From the NCBI GenBank assembly GCA_020847555.1, contig JADLBT010000423.1, forward strand, positions 1 to 14,699: a stretch of DNA of 14,699 nucleotides, read 5' to 3'. Positions 6,987-14,698 of the stretch are shown in pieces; the first letter of the stretch is position 1, and every line of letters begins with the position of its first letter. The position numbers and the translations under genes are program-made. Source of the stretch: Gemmataceae bacterium (GTDB lineage: Bacteria > Planctomycetota > Planctomycetia > Gemmatales > Gemmataceae). Below the pieces are notes generated by a model. The model saw only the letters and a list, made by a program, of their open reading frames with translations. It ran no database searches and was not told the DNA's origin.

Positions 6987-7749
6987 ACGACCGGGCGAGA
7001 TCCCAGAACAGCAGCCCGCCCGCCCAGGCCGCGATCAGGAGAAACGCCAGCACGTCCGCCGGGCGCGTGCGGAAATCCACCAGGGAACGGAATCGGCCGT
7101 CGAACCCACGGCACCGCATCGCCTGCCCGACCCGCTCGGCCCGCTCGGAACTGCGGACCAGAAGGGCGCCAGCGACGTGGCCGACGGTGCGGTAGCTGTG
7201 CAGATTAGGCCGGTTGCGGTAGCCGCGAACGCGCAGCGCCGTCCGCAACCGACCGATCTCCTCGCTCAGCAGGAACAGGTAGCGGTAGGTCAGTCCCACC
7301 AGCTGCACCACCAGCCCCGGGACACGCAGGGCGTGGGCCGCCTTGAGCGTTACCTCCCACGGGGCCGTCGCCCACAGCACCAGCACCAGAGTGACCACCC
7401 CGACCGCCTTGACCGTGATCAGCCCCGCCAGCCTTACCCCGTGCGGCGACACCTCCACCGGGCCGACCTGCCACGGCGTCTCGCCAGCGTGGGGCGTGAA
7501 CGGGAGGAAGACGACGAACAGCGCCAGGAAGACGCTCAGCACGGTCAGCCGGGCGAGATACCAGCGCAGCGGCAGGCGGGCGAGCGCGGCCAGCACCCAG
7601 GCGCCGGCCAGGGCGGTGAGGGCGGGGCCGAGGCCGCGCAGGGCGGCGACGATCCCGGCGGCGGGAAGAAGGGCGGCCAGTTTCCAGCGCGGATCGAGGC
7701 GGCTGACGGGTGAGGGAGGAACGCCGGGAAGGTCGAAGGCCAGGGTCAT
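6985..7749 (-). CDS. cbiQ: ECF transporter transmembrane (T) component, CbiQ/EcfT family
   Basis: The 254-residue membrane protein is the coupling subunit that links ECF ATPases to a substrate-binding S protein. LDPRWK (18-23) is the usual N-terminal entry into the first membrane segment. Hydrophobic segments lie at about 24-57, 66-84, 105-128, 144-162 and 232-250. The cytoplasmic coupling region carries the two Arg-Gly motifs that contact the ATPase: ALRVRGYRN (171-179) and AMRCRGFDG (210-218), the latter preceded by the conserved SSERAERVG. It precedes cbiO by 10 nt. The start has no strong ribosome-binding site. The upstream neighbour is the DUF2934 gene with its own terminator, not a CbiM/CbiN or other S component, so the substrate-specific partner must be encoded elsewhere. 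Confidence 0.88.
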   Translation of the reverse strand: MTLAFDLPGVPPSPVSRLDPRWKLAALLPAAGIVAALRGLGPALTALAGAWVLAALARLPLRWYLARLTVLSVFLALFVVFLPFTPHAGETPWQVGPVEVSPHGVRLAGLITVKAVGVVTLVLVLWATAPWEVTLKAAHALRVPGLVVQLVGLTYRYLFLLSEEIGRLRTALRVRGYRNRPNLHSYRTVGHVAGALLVRSSERAERVGQAMRCRGFDGRFRSLVDFRTRPADVLAFLLIAAWAGGLLFWDLARS

Positions 7750-7816
7750 CGGATCGTACAGGTGGACGCTTTCGGATGGCGAGGCGCGGCCGACAGCGCG
7801 GGGCGAGCCCGGCGGC

Positions 7817-7844
7817 CTACCTCCTGCAATCTACAACCTGTAAC
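7817..7844. repeat. Degenerate heptamer tract (CTRYAAC-like, four units)
   Basis: Four successive 7-bp units CTACCTC, CTGCAAT, CTACAAC and CTGTAAC occupy 7817-7844. They lie between cbiQ and the terminator of the DUF2934 gene. The rest of 7750-7855 shows no gene and no clear riboswitch. Confidence 0.5.
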
Positions 7845-7855
7845 CCCAAAAGGAA

Positions 7856-7880
7856 GCCCCCGCCGGGGAGCGGCGGGGGC
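7856..7880 (-). terminator. Rho-independent terminator of DUF2934 gene
   Basis: GCCCCCGCC (7856-7864) and GGCGGGGGC (7872-7880) form a perfect 9-bp GC stem around a 7-nt loop. On the minus strand it is followed by TTCCTTTT, a short U-rich tract. It lies 26 nt past the stop of the DUF2934 gene, and it insulates that gene from cbiQ. Confidence 0.72.
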
Positions 7881-7906
7881 CGAGGATCGCTTGTGGCGGG
7901 TCGGGC

Positions 7907-8110
7907 TCAACGGCGGTACTGCGCCGACGCGGCGCCCCGGGGCATCTCGGAGCGGAGTTCCTTCTCGGCCTCGAGCCAGTCCTGCTGGTCGTGGCCGTGG
8001 GTGCAGCCGCGTTTGCACCACTTCTCATACGCCCGCCGCGCGATCTTCTCCTGCGGGATCGTGGTGGTGCTGGTCGAGGCGGTTTGCTGGGGTGTGGCGA
8101 CTCTGGACAT
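7907..8110 (-). CDS. Small DUF2934-family protein
   Basis: This 67-residue protein has no known function. Residues 20-52 match the DUF2934 pattern: IARRAYEKW, then a short basic loop, then HGHDQQDWLEAEKEL. The first 18 residues are Thr/Ser-rich and probably disordered. The family is a short helical domain found in many planctomycetes and proteobacteria. In this copy the loop reads WCKRGCTHGHD, placing C32, C36, H38 and H40 close together as a possible metal site. The ATG at 8110 is fixed by a perfect AAGGAGG (8118-8124 on the minus strand) 7 nt upstream. A candidate promoter lies at 8165-8193 and a terminator at 7856-7880, so it appears to be a single-gene transcript. Confidence 0.85.
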   Translation of the reverse strand: MSRVATPQQTASTSTTTIPQEKIARRAYEKWCKRGCTHGHDQQDWLEAEKELRSEMPRGAASAQYRR

Positions 8111-8117
8111 GTCTGTC

Positions 8118-8124
8118 CCTCCTT
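8118..8124 (-). promoter_or_regulatory. Strong ribosome binding site of DUF2934 gene
   Basis: AAGGAGG on the minus strand sits 7 nt before the ATG at 8110. It is the best Shine-Dalgarno match I saw in the window, and it excludes the longer frame starting at 8176. Confidence 0.8.
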
Positions 8125-8164
8125 GAGAAGGTTTGCCTGTCGAACCCATTCCCCACACCGGCTC

Positions 8165-8193
8165 ATTGCACCACACCGGGGTGCCGCTCGCAA
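8165..8193 (-). promoter_or_regulatory. Candidate sigma-70-like promoter of DUF2934 gene
   Basis: On the minus strand TTGCGA (8188-8193) and TGCAAT (8165-8170) are separated by 17 nt, each matching 4 of 6 consensus bases. It would give a leader of about 50 nt. Confidence 0.35.
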
Positions 8194-8285
8194 GGATTTT
8201 CCGCGAGGACCCGCGTCGGCGCCCGGCGGGGCAACGGGGCGAAGCCCCTCCCCCTTGCCTCTGCCCTGGCCCCCGGGTGGCCGGG

Positions 8286-9632
<1,347 letters not shown>

Positions 9633-9674
9633 CGGCAGGTATCCGGGGGAGGGTGACGGGTGACAGGGCGTTCC

Positions 9675-9745
9675 AAAGCCCACGGGACGTTACCCGTGGG
9701 CCAGGTCTCCAGCACTTGGCCCACGGGACGCCACCCGCGGGCTTT
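9675..9745. repeat. Double-hairpin copy of AAAGCCCACGGG repeat family
   Basis: Hairpin one pairs GCCCACGGG (9678-9686) with CCCGTGGGC (9693-9701). Hairpin two pairs GCCCACGGG (9719-9727) with CCCGCGGGC (9734-9742), with one mismatch. The spacer TCTCCAGCACTTGG aligns with the corresponding spacer of the 4016-4094 copy. GTGAC occurs twice just to the left (9653-9657, 9660-9664) and its complement GTCAC twice just to the right (9759-9763, 9767-9771). The element fills most of the gap between the ferredoxin and accC genes. Confidence 0.8.
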
Positions 9746-9767
9746 ATGTGGCCACCTTGTCACCCTG

Positions 9768-10145
9768 TCACTTCTTCGCGGCCGTCAGTTGCTCGGTGTA
9801 CTGCTGCTGCAACGCGGTCGCGGACGCCACCAGGCGCTCCCAGTTCTTCTCGACGTAGACCGGCGGGCCGCCCTTGTCGGCGACGGCCACGGCGACCTGT
9901 CCGGTGGGGACCATGTCGATGGCGTCCCACGGGCACCACTTGGCGCACAGATCGCAGCCGATGCAGCGCTCCAGGTCGATATCGACGAAGCTCTGCAGCG
10001 GCGGCAGGTTCTCGCCCGGCACCTTGTAGATGCAATCGACCGGGCAGACCTCGATGCACGCCTCGCAGCCGGTGCAGTTGTCCGCGTTGACGACGGCGAG
10101 TTCCTTTGGCAGCTTCTTCCGGGCCTTGCCGGCACCTTTGGCCAT
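9768..10145 (-). CDS. Two-cluster (2[4Fe-4S]) ferredoxin
   Basis: The 125-residue protein is a soluble electron carrier. Two complete cluster-binding motifs are visible: C24, C27, C30, C34 (CTGCEACIEVCP) and C61, C64, C67, C71 (CIGCDLCAKWCP). The region between them is about 26 residues, and a basic N-terminal leader (KGAGKARKKLPK) and an acidic-to-neutral C-terminal tail of about 45 residues flank the fold. There is no signal peptide, so it should work in the cytoplasm. The redox partner is not indicated by neighbours. The ATG at 10145 is supported by a purine-rich GGGAGAGG a few bases upstream; longer in-frame starts fall in repeat DNA. The stop codon lies inside a GTCAC repeat that flanks the 9675-9745 element. 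Confidence 0.9.
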   Translation of the reverse strand: MAKGAGKARKKLPKELAVVNADNCTGCEACIEVCPVDCIYKVPGENLPPLQSFVDIDLERCIGCDLCAKWCPWDAIDMVPTGQVAVAVADKGGPPVYVEKNWERLVASATALQQQYTEQLTAAKK

Positions 10146-10160
10146 GACCACCTCTCCCAG

Positions 10161-10230
10161 AACCCACAGGTTGCTCCCCGCGGGTGCAGTTGCCCAGTAC
10201 CCCTCCCACGAGGCGCAACCCGTGGGCTTT
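10161..10230. repeat. Diverged double-hairpin copy of the repeat family
   Basis: The right arm CCCGTGGGCTTT (10219-10230) is identical to the family end, while the left arm (ACCCACAGG) and the middle (CCCAGTACCCCTCCCAC) are degenerate. It lies just upstream of the ferredoxin ribosome-binding site, so it would be in that gene's leader if transcription starts farther out. The rest of the 10146-10284 gap shows no gene. Confidence 0.55.
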
Positions 10231-10284
10231 TTGCATGCCCTCATTCTACATCGGCGCCGGCGGGCGACCAACCACAGCCGGCAG

Positions 10285-11820
10285 TCAGGCCGGGATGCCG
10301 GGGCGCGCGCACGGCTCGTCCGGCGCCACCGGCCTGGTCGAGTCGAACAGCAGCCACAGGAACGTCGCCAGCACGCACACCGCCCCGAAGATGAGGAAGT
10401 TCACCATCCACCCGGGCCGGGCCGAGTCGGCGAGGATGTGGGCGGACCCGACCATCCGTCCGGCGGCCGTGCCGAGGGCCGCGTCCGGGCTGGCGAGGGC
10501 ACCGACCCCGCTCACCACCTGGACGGCCGCGTCCGGGCGGGCGGGGATGGTGTACTGGTCGAGGATCCAGCCGGTGGCGACGCCAGCGACAGCCCCGCCG
10601 AGGTTGCCGATCGTGTTCATGCACCCGGCGACGATGCCGGAGTACCGCTTGCCGATGTCCAGGCAGCTCGCCCACGCCGAGCCCATCGTCATGTCGTTCC
10701 AGAAGGCGGCGAGAGTGACGGCGACGATGAACACCCACGGGTGGCTGGCGAACGCGCACACGAAGAAGCAGACGGCGCACAGCCCGTGGCCGACCATGCC
10801 GAACAGGCGCCGGCCCCACTTCCGGTTGCCGGTCCGGCGAATGAAGCGATCCGTCATCACCCCGCCGACCAGGCAGGCGATCGACCCGACGAGCAGCGGG
10901 GCGCCGGCCATGAAACTGAACACCCAGAACTCGGCGCTCCACTTCGCGCCCGGCGTGATGCCGTAGTAGTCCCTCAGGTAGCCCGGCAGGTAGGTGATGT
11001 TGAAGTACCAGCTGTAGGCGGCGCAGAAGTACATCGCGCAGAGGATCCACAGGTTGGCGCTGGTCAGCAGCCGCCGCCACGGCACCCGGACGCGGGTGGT
11101 GGGGGGCGGCCCGTCCTCGCCCTGGATCAGCGCGATCTCCGCCTGGTTGACGCTGGCCTTCTGTTCGGGCCGGTCGCGGAACCACCACCAGAACGCGACG
11201 CACCACAGCGCGCCGATGCTGCCGAAGATCCAGAACGTGTGCCGCCAGCCGACCGTCGCCTGGCTGCCGTCGCGCGACTCCGTCAGCAGGGCCAGAACGA
11301 TCAGCGGGGTGATGCCGCCCGCGAAGAGGCCGGCCATCCAGACCGCCCCCTTGGCCGACCCGCGCTCGGTGACCGGGAACCAGTTGTGGAACGCCCGGGC
11401 GATGTTCGGGTACGCGCCGGCCTCGCCGACGCCGAACAGGAAGCGCACGCCGAGCATGGCGGCGAACGCGAACCACGGCCACTGGTCGCTGGGGTAAATC
11501 AGGCCGGTCAGGGCAGTGAACACCGACCACCAGACGACGATGCGGATGAGCGTTCTGCGCGGCCCGAACACGTCGCCAAGCCACCCGGTCGGCACCTCGA
11601 ACACCGCGTAGGCCAGCGCGAACGCGGAGAAGAGCATGCCCTTCTGGGTATCGCTCAGGTTGAACTCGGCCTGGATGTAGGGAGCGACCGTGCCGAAGCA
11701 GACGCGGTCGAGGTAGGTGATCATCGACAGCGAGCAGGCGAACCCGAGCACGCCGTAGCGGACGCGCGTCGGAGCCTCGGCCTCGGGCGCGACGACGGGA
11801 GCGGGAAGGTCGGTCTTCAT
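10285..11820 (-). CDS. MFS transporter, anion:cation symporter (ACS) family
   Basis: The 511-residue inner-membrane protein has about 12 predicted membrane segments. The first segment ends in YLDRVCFGTVAPYI, with D38-R39, the typical ACS-family entry seen in ExuT-like hexuronate and related organic-anion carriers. The loop after segment 2 carries GWLGDVFGPRR (79-89), the MFS loop 2-3 motif. A central cytoplasmic loop (about 214-245) separates the halves, and GGVMTDRFIRRTG is the repeated motif in the second half. The connection before the last membrane segment is unusually long, about 50 residues rich in Ala, Gly and Asp. The substrate is probably an organic anion driven by protons; hexuronate is an attractive guess because a uronate isomerase lies about 4 kb away, but nothing here proves it. 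The ATG at 11820 lacks a clear ribosome-binding site. Confidence 0.87.
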   Translation of the reverse strand: MKTDLPAPVVAPEAEAPTRVRYGVLGFACSLSMITYLDRVCFGTVAPYIQAEFNLSDTQKGMLFSAFALAYAVFEVPTGWLGDVFGPRRTLIRIVVWWSVFTALTGLIYPSDQWPWFAFAAMLGVRFLFGVGEAGAYPNIARAFHNWFPVTERGSAKGAVWMAGLFAGGITPLIVLALLTESRDGSQATVGWRHTFWIFGSIGALWCVAFWWWFRDRPEQKASVNQAEIALIQGEDGPPPTTRVRVPWRRLLTSANLWILCAMYFCAAYSWYFNITYLPGYLRDYYGITPGAKWSAEFWVFSFMAGAPLLVGSIACLVGGVMTDRFIRRTGNRKWGRRLFGMVGHGLCAVCFFVCAFASHPWVFIVAVTLAAFWNDMTMGSAWASCLDIGKRYSGIVAGCMNTIGNLGGAVAGVATGWILDQYTIPARPDAAVQVVSGVGALASPDAALGTAAGRMVGSAHILADSARPGWMVNFLIFGAVCVLATFLWLLFDSTRPVAPDEPCARPGIPA

Positions 11821-11874
11821 GTGGCTCGCGGCTCACAGAGAGAGGGATGATCTGGGCGCGGAAAACCAGCTCGG

Positions 11875-11916
11875 AGCGCCAGCGCCGGGCGCCTTGGAGC
11901 GCCCGGCGCTGGCGCT
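11875..11916. repeat. GC palindrome, possible terminator of beta-propeller gene
   Basis: AGCGCCAGCGCCGGGCG (11875-11891) pairs perfectly over 17 bp with 11900-11916 around an 8-nt loop. A related degenerate copy lies at 531-582. It is 14 nt past the stop of the beta-propeller gene. On the minus strand a TTTT occurs about 10 nt beyond the stem, so weak terminator activity is possible. The remainder of 11821-11930 shows no gene. Confidence 0.75.
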
Positions 11917-11930
11917 GCGGGCTGGTAGCG

Positions 11931-13190
11931 CTAGCGCTTCCCGAAGCAGAACAGGTGGGTCTGCCCGCGGACGAACAGCCGATTGTCGGCAATCGCGGGC
12001 GTGGCCCGGATCAGATCCCCGACCGGATTCTGCGCGATCAGCTGGAACCGCGGTTCGGCCGCGAGGACGAAGACGTTCCCCGCCTCGCTGCACACGTAGA
12101 TCTTTCCGTCGATCAGCACCAGCGAGGAGGAGAACGTGCCGTCGTTGAGGCGCTCGAACCAGACACGCTTGCCGGTTTTGGCGTGGTAGCAGCCGGCCAG
12201 TCCCTTGTCGTTGACGAAGTACAGGTAGCCGTCGCGGGCCACCATGGTCGGCACGTAGGGGAAGTCCTTCTTGTTCTCCCACGCCAGCGTCACCCTGGTG
12301 CGCGGGCCGACGCCGTCGAGCTTGAGCGCGATCATGTGGCGGTCGCCGCCGCCGTCGCCGCTGGTCGCGAACAGCATGCCGTCGTGGTAGACAGCGGACG
12401 CGGTGGTGCGCAGCGGCATCTTGCCGCTGAACTTCCACTTGTAGTCCCAGTTCACGCGCCCCGAGTGCGGCTCGTAACTGGTGATCGCCATCGTGCTGAC
12501 GACGAGCAACTCGGGCCGGTGACCGTTGCGCTCGAGCAGGAACGGCGCGGAGTAGCAGGCCCGGTACGCAGGCCGGGAGTGCTGCCAGACCGTCTTGCCG
12601 GTCCTGGCGTCGAAGGCGTGGAACGTCGAGGTGCCGTCCTGGTCGTTGGCGAAGTAGACCTTGTCCTGATAGACGACGGGCGAGGCGCCGGCCCCGTGCT
12701 GGCTCTTGAACGGACCGAGGTCGCGCTCCCAGACGTCCGCGCCGTCCACGGTGTAGGCGCGGACCTGAATCCCCACGCCGTCCCAGAAGGCGGCGTAGAC
12801 GCGCTCGCCGTCGGTCGCGGGCGTGGCCGAGGCGTGACTGCTCTCGCGGCGGAACTTCACGAATTTGCCGGGCGCGGCGCGCGTCCACAGCACCTTGCCG
12901 TCCCGGGCGTTGATGCACAGCAGGGCGCGGCCCTTGCCGTCGCGTGGGGCGTCCTGGAGGAACAGGCGGTCGTTCCAGACGACCGGCGAGGAGTTGCCGA
13001 CCCCGGGCACCTCGAGCTGCCACAGGCTGGCGGACGGACTGCCCCACTTGACCGGGATTTCCTTGTCGGCGGCAACCCCGGTGCCGTTGGGTCCGCGGAA
13101 GCGCGGCCAGTTGTCGGCCACCAGGGCCGACGACGCGAGGAGCAGGAGGGCAAGCGGTAGGGCCGTCCGCAGCAGGGTGGGTCTTGACAC
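11931..13190 (-). CDS. Exported PQQ-like beta-propeller repeat protein
   Basis: The 419-residue protein has a signal peptide (hydrophobic stretch about 11-24, probable cleavage after A25 in SALVA-DNW) and should be exported. The mature start NWPRFRGPNGTG is a hallmark of a large planctomycete propeller family. Propeller blades recur as a pattern of hydrophobic strand, short turn and strand: SSPVVWNDRLFL (67-78), ATPATDGERVYAA (122-134), ASPVVYQDKVYFA (169-181), ASAVYHDGMLFAT (264-276), PTMVARDGYLYFV (314-326), SSLVLIDGKIYVC (355-367) and ATPAIADNRLFVR (396-408). Several blades end in TGKxVW, as in quinoprotein dehydrogenases, but the metal and PQQ ligands and haem-binding CxxCH are not evident, so this is probably a binding or scaffold protein, not an enzyme. 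The GTG start at 13190 is preferred (see promoter and ribosome binding site); the ATG at 13250 lies upstream of the likely -10 box. Confidence 0.87.
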   Translation of the reverse strand: MSRPTLLRTALPLALLLLASSALVADNWPRFRGPNGTGVAADKEIPVKWGSPSASLWQLEVPGVGNSSPVVWNDRLFLQDAPRDGKGRALLCINARDGKVLWTRAAPGKFVKFRRESSHASATPATDGERVYAAFWDGVGIQVRAYTVDGADVWERDLGPFKSQHGAGASPVVYQDKVYFANDQDGTSTFHAFDARTGKTVWQHSRPAYRACYSAPFLLERNGHRPELLVVSTMAITSYEPHSGRVNWDYKWKFSGKMPLRTTASAVYHDGMLFATSGDGGGDRHMIALKLDGVGPRTRVTLAWENKKDFPYVPTMVARDGYLYFVNDKGLAGCYHAKTGKRVWFERLNDGTFSSSLVLIDGKIYVCSEAGNVFVLAAEPRFQLIAQNPVGDLIRATPAIADNRLFVRGQTHLFCFGKR

Positions 13191-13199
13191 GGCGATCGT

Positions 13200-13204
13200 T
13201 CCTC
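13200..13204 (-). promoter_or_regulatory. Ribosome binding site of beta-propeller gene
   Basis: GAGGA on the minus strand lies 9 nt before the GTG at 13190. It supports that start, which begins directly with a classic signal peptide. Confidence 0.65.
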
Positions 13205-13238
13205 GGGGCAGGTGGTGAGGAGGGCAACCAAAGTAGCG

Positions 13239-13266
13239 ATTATCGCACAACAGGCGCCCGGGTCAA
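13239..13266 (-). promoter_or_regulatory. Sigma-70-like promoter of beta-propeller gene
   Basis: On the minus strand TTGACC (13261-13266) and GATAAT (13239-13244) are 16 nt apart; each matches 5 of 6 consensus bases. The predicted leader is about 40 nt. This is the clearest promoter in the window. Confidence 0.6.
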
Positions 13267-13361
13267 GCATTCGGTCACAAACCTGCGGATTCCGTCCGTT
13301 CCGCCGCGCGCCCGGCGCCCGTGCTCTACCCTGTTCCGGCCGCCGCTCCTAAGCTGCAGAT

Positions 13362-14321
13362 ATGTCTCGTCTGGAAACGCCGACCGCCGTTCCGCCGCAG
13401 CCCGTGCCCCCCGCCAGCGTCCAGCCCGGCGGCGGGTTCTGCATGGGGATCGAACTCGCCTGGGGCCGCCTCCGCCGCGCCTGCCTCCGCCGTTGCCGCC
13501 CGGGATACGTGTACCGCATGCAGGCCAAACGGCAGGGCGACTGCCCCGGCTGTCCGAACGACATCATCGACCCGCGCGATCTCAAGTTCTGTCGCAACGT
13601 TTGCGGGTTCTCGTTCCGGCCCGAGGACGACCCCTTCCGGTGGCGCGGCCGGCTCGGCCTCGCCCGGGCCGGGCTCGCCGAGGTGGTGATCTTCACCGCT
13701 CTGCTTGGCCTCGCTGCCGCTGCCCTGGGGCTCGCCGGCTGGCTGGTTCACCCGGCGTTCTGGTGGGCCATCGTCATCCCGGCGGTTCTCTGGCTGGAGG
13801 TGCTGTGGTTCTTCCGCGACCCGGAACGCGCCACCCCCGCCGACCCCGACGCCCTGATCAGTCCCGCCGACGGGACGGTGACCCACGTCGGAGAGGTCGA
13901 GGACAGCACCTTCCCCGGCGGGCGGGCGTTCCGGATCAGCATCTTCCTGTCGATCTTCAACGTTCACGTGAACCGCATCCCGCGGGCCGGGCGGGTGGTC
14001 GGCCTGGGGTACATCCCCGGCGCCTTCCTCGACGCCCGCAACCCCGAGTCAGCCGTCCGCAACGAGCAGTTGTGGATCGACCTGGAGGAGCCGACCGGCC
14101 GGTTGGTGCGCGTGAAGCAGATCTCCGGGGCGATCGCCCGCCGTATCGTCTGCTGGCTCAAACGCGGCGAGGAGGTACGGTCCGGCGAGCGCCTCGGCAT
14201 GATCAAGTTCGGCTCGCGCACGGAGGTATTGGTCCCGCCCTCCGAGAAACTCCAGGCGCTGGTCAAGGTCGGTGACAAGGTCAAGGGCGGCAGCACCATC
14301 CTGCTCCATTTCACTCACTGA
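13362..14321 (+). CDS. psd: Phosphatidylserine decarboxylase with Cys-rich N-terminal extension
   Basis: The 319-residue proenzyme converts phosphatidylserine to phosphatidylethanolamine at the cytoplasmic membrane. The catalytic half starts near residue 150 with FFRDPER, then ISPADGTV (Asp170), FNVHVNRIP (His202), and the self-cleavage site FGSR, with Gly284-Ser285; cleavage there would leave a 35-residue pyruvoyl alpha chain. This matches the short PSD type rather than the long LGST type. Residues 103-151 hold two hydrophobic segments. Residues 1-100 are an extra region not needed by the family: a Pro-rich leader, a basic MGIELAWGRLRR segment from residue 28, and a Cys cluster CPGC (61-64) with C77 and C81. 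ATG 13362 has no Shine-Dalgarno; Met28 (13443) is an alternative start. The gene diverges from the beta-propeller gene across 171 nt. Confidence 0.88.
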   Translation: MSRLETPTAVPPQPVPPASVQPGGGFCMGIELAWGRLRRACLRRCRPGYVYRMQAKRQGDCPGCPNDIIDPRDLKFCRNVCGFSFRPEDDPFRWRGRLGLARAGLAEVVIFTALLGLAAAALGLAGWLVHPAFWWAIVIPAVLWLEVLWFFRDPERATPADPDALISPADGTVTHVGEVEDSTFPGGRAFRISIFLSIFNVHVNRIPRAGRVVGLGYIPGAFLDARNPESAVRNEQLWIDLEEPTGRLVRVKQISGAIARRIVCWLKRGEEVRSGERLGMIKFGSRTEVLVPPSEKLQALVKVGDKVKGGSTILLHFTH

Positions 14322-14369
14322 CCGGCCGGGAAAGCTTCGGCCTACCGAACCAAACGCCGTAGCGCTAGC

Positions 14370-14464
14370 GGACCAAACGCCCTGACGCCAACGAGCCGGA
14401 AGCGTCCGCGACGGCTTTGTCAAAGCTACCGTCGCTGACACTTCCGGCTCGTCGCGTTTGGTCC
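14370..14464. repeat. Foldback inverted-repeat element downstream of psd
   Basis: Three nested inverted pairs are visible: GGACCAAACGC (14370-14380) with 14454-14464, CGAGCCGGAAGCGT (14392-14405) with 14438-14451 (one mismatch), and GCTTTG (14414-14419) with CAAAGC (14421-14426). ACCAAACGCC is also repeated directly at 14349-14358 and 14372-14381, and a partial right-arm copy (GACGCTTCGGGCTCG) follows at about 14500-14514. The 378-nt region 14322-14699 otherwise contains no convincing complete gene. Confidence 0.7.
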
Positions 14465-14548
14465 GGGAGTCCCTGGAGGGGCTGGGAAAGACCCGCGTTG
14501 ACGCTTCGGGCTCGGACGGCGTCGGGACGCGCGCTGCTCCAGCGGGGG

Positions 14549-14698
14549 TCACTTGGCCTGGCCGAGCCAGATCGGGCTGCCCGGCGCGGTCGATGCCGGC
14601 GTCGAGGCTGGTCGCTGTATCGGCGTTTGCACTGCGGTCGGTGCGGCTGCTGACGTGGGATTGGTCCTTCGCGGAACGATGTCAACCGGCTTCTGCCC
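14549..14698 (-). CDS. Possible C-terminal end of a gene entering from the right edge
   Basis: A minus-strand frame is open from the window edge to TGA at 14549-14551 (49 residues). It encodes a Pro/Ala/Thr-rich stretch ending in GSPIWLGQAK, which looks like a disordered tail. Its third-position GC is lower than in the clear genes, which weakens the call. It would converge on psd. No function can be assigned. Confidence 0.25.
   Translation of the reverse strand, partial: GQKPVDIVPRRTNPTSAAAPTAVQTPIQRPASTPASTAPGSPIWLGQAK

Noticed and set aside
7750..7855. Cobalamin riboswitch ahead of cbiQ
   Set aside because: No B12-box-like sequence or extended paired structure is visible; the region holds a heptamer tract instead.
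8236..8248. GGGGC-GAA-GCCCC hairpin after accC as a terminator
   Set aside because: The stem is only 5 bp and no T-run follows on the minus strand, so it is not listed as a feature.
10030..11850. 606-codon plus-strand frame opposite the MFS gene
   Set aside because: It is a low-complexity Arg/Ala/Gly/Asp-rich shadow of a membrane protein gene.
13191..13250. ATG start at 13250 for the beta-propeller protein
   Set aside because: It lies upstream of the GATAAT -10 box and puts a non-hydrophobic Cys/His/Pro leader before the signal peptide.
14365..14685. 106-codon minus-strand frame at the right end
   Set aside because: It runs through the foldback repeat and has an Arg/Ser/Pro-rich composition typical of shadow frames.
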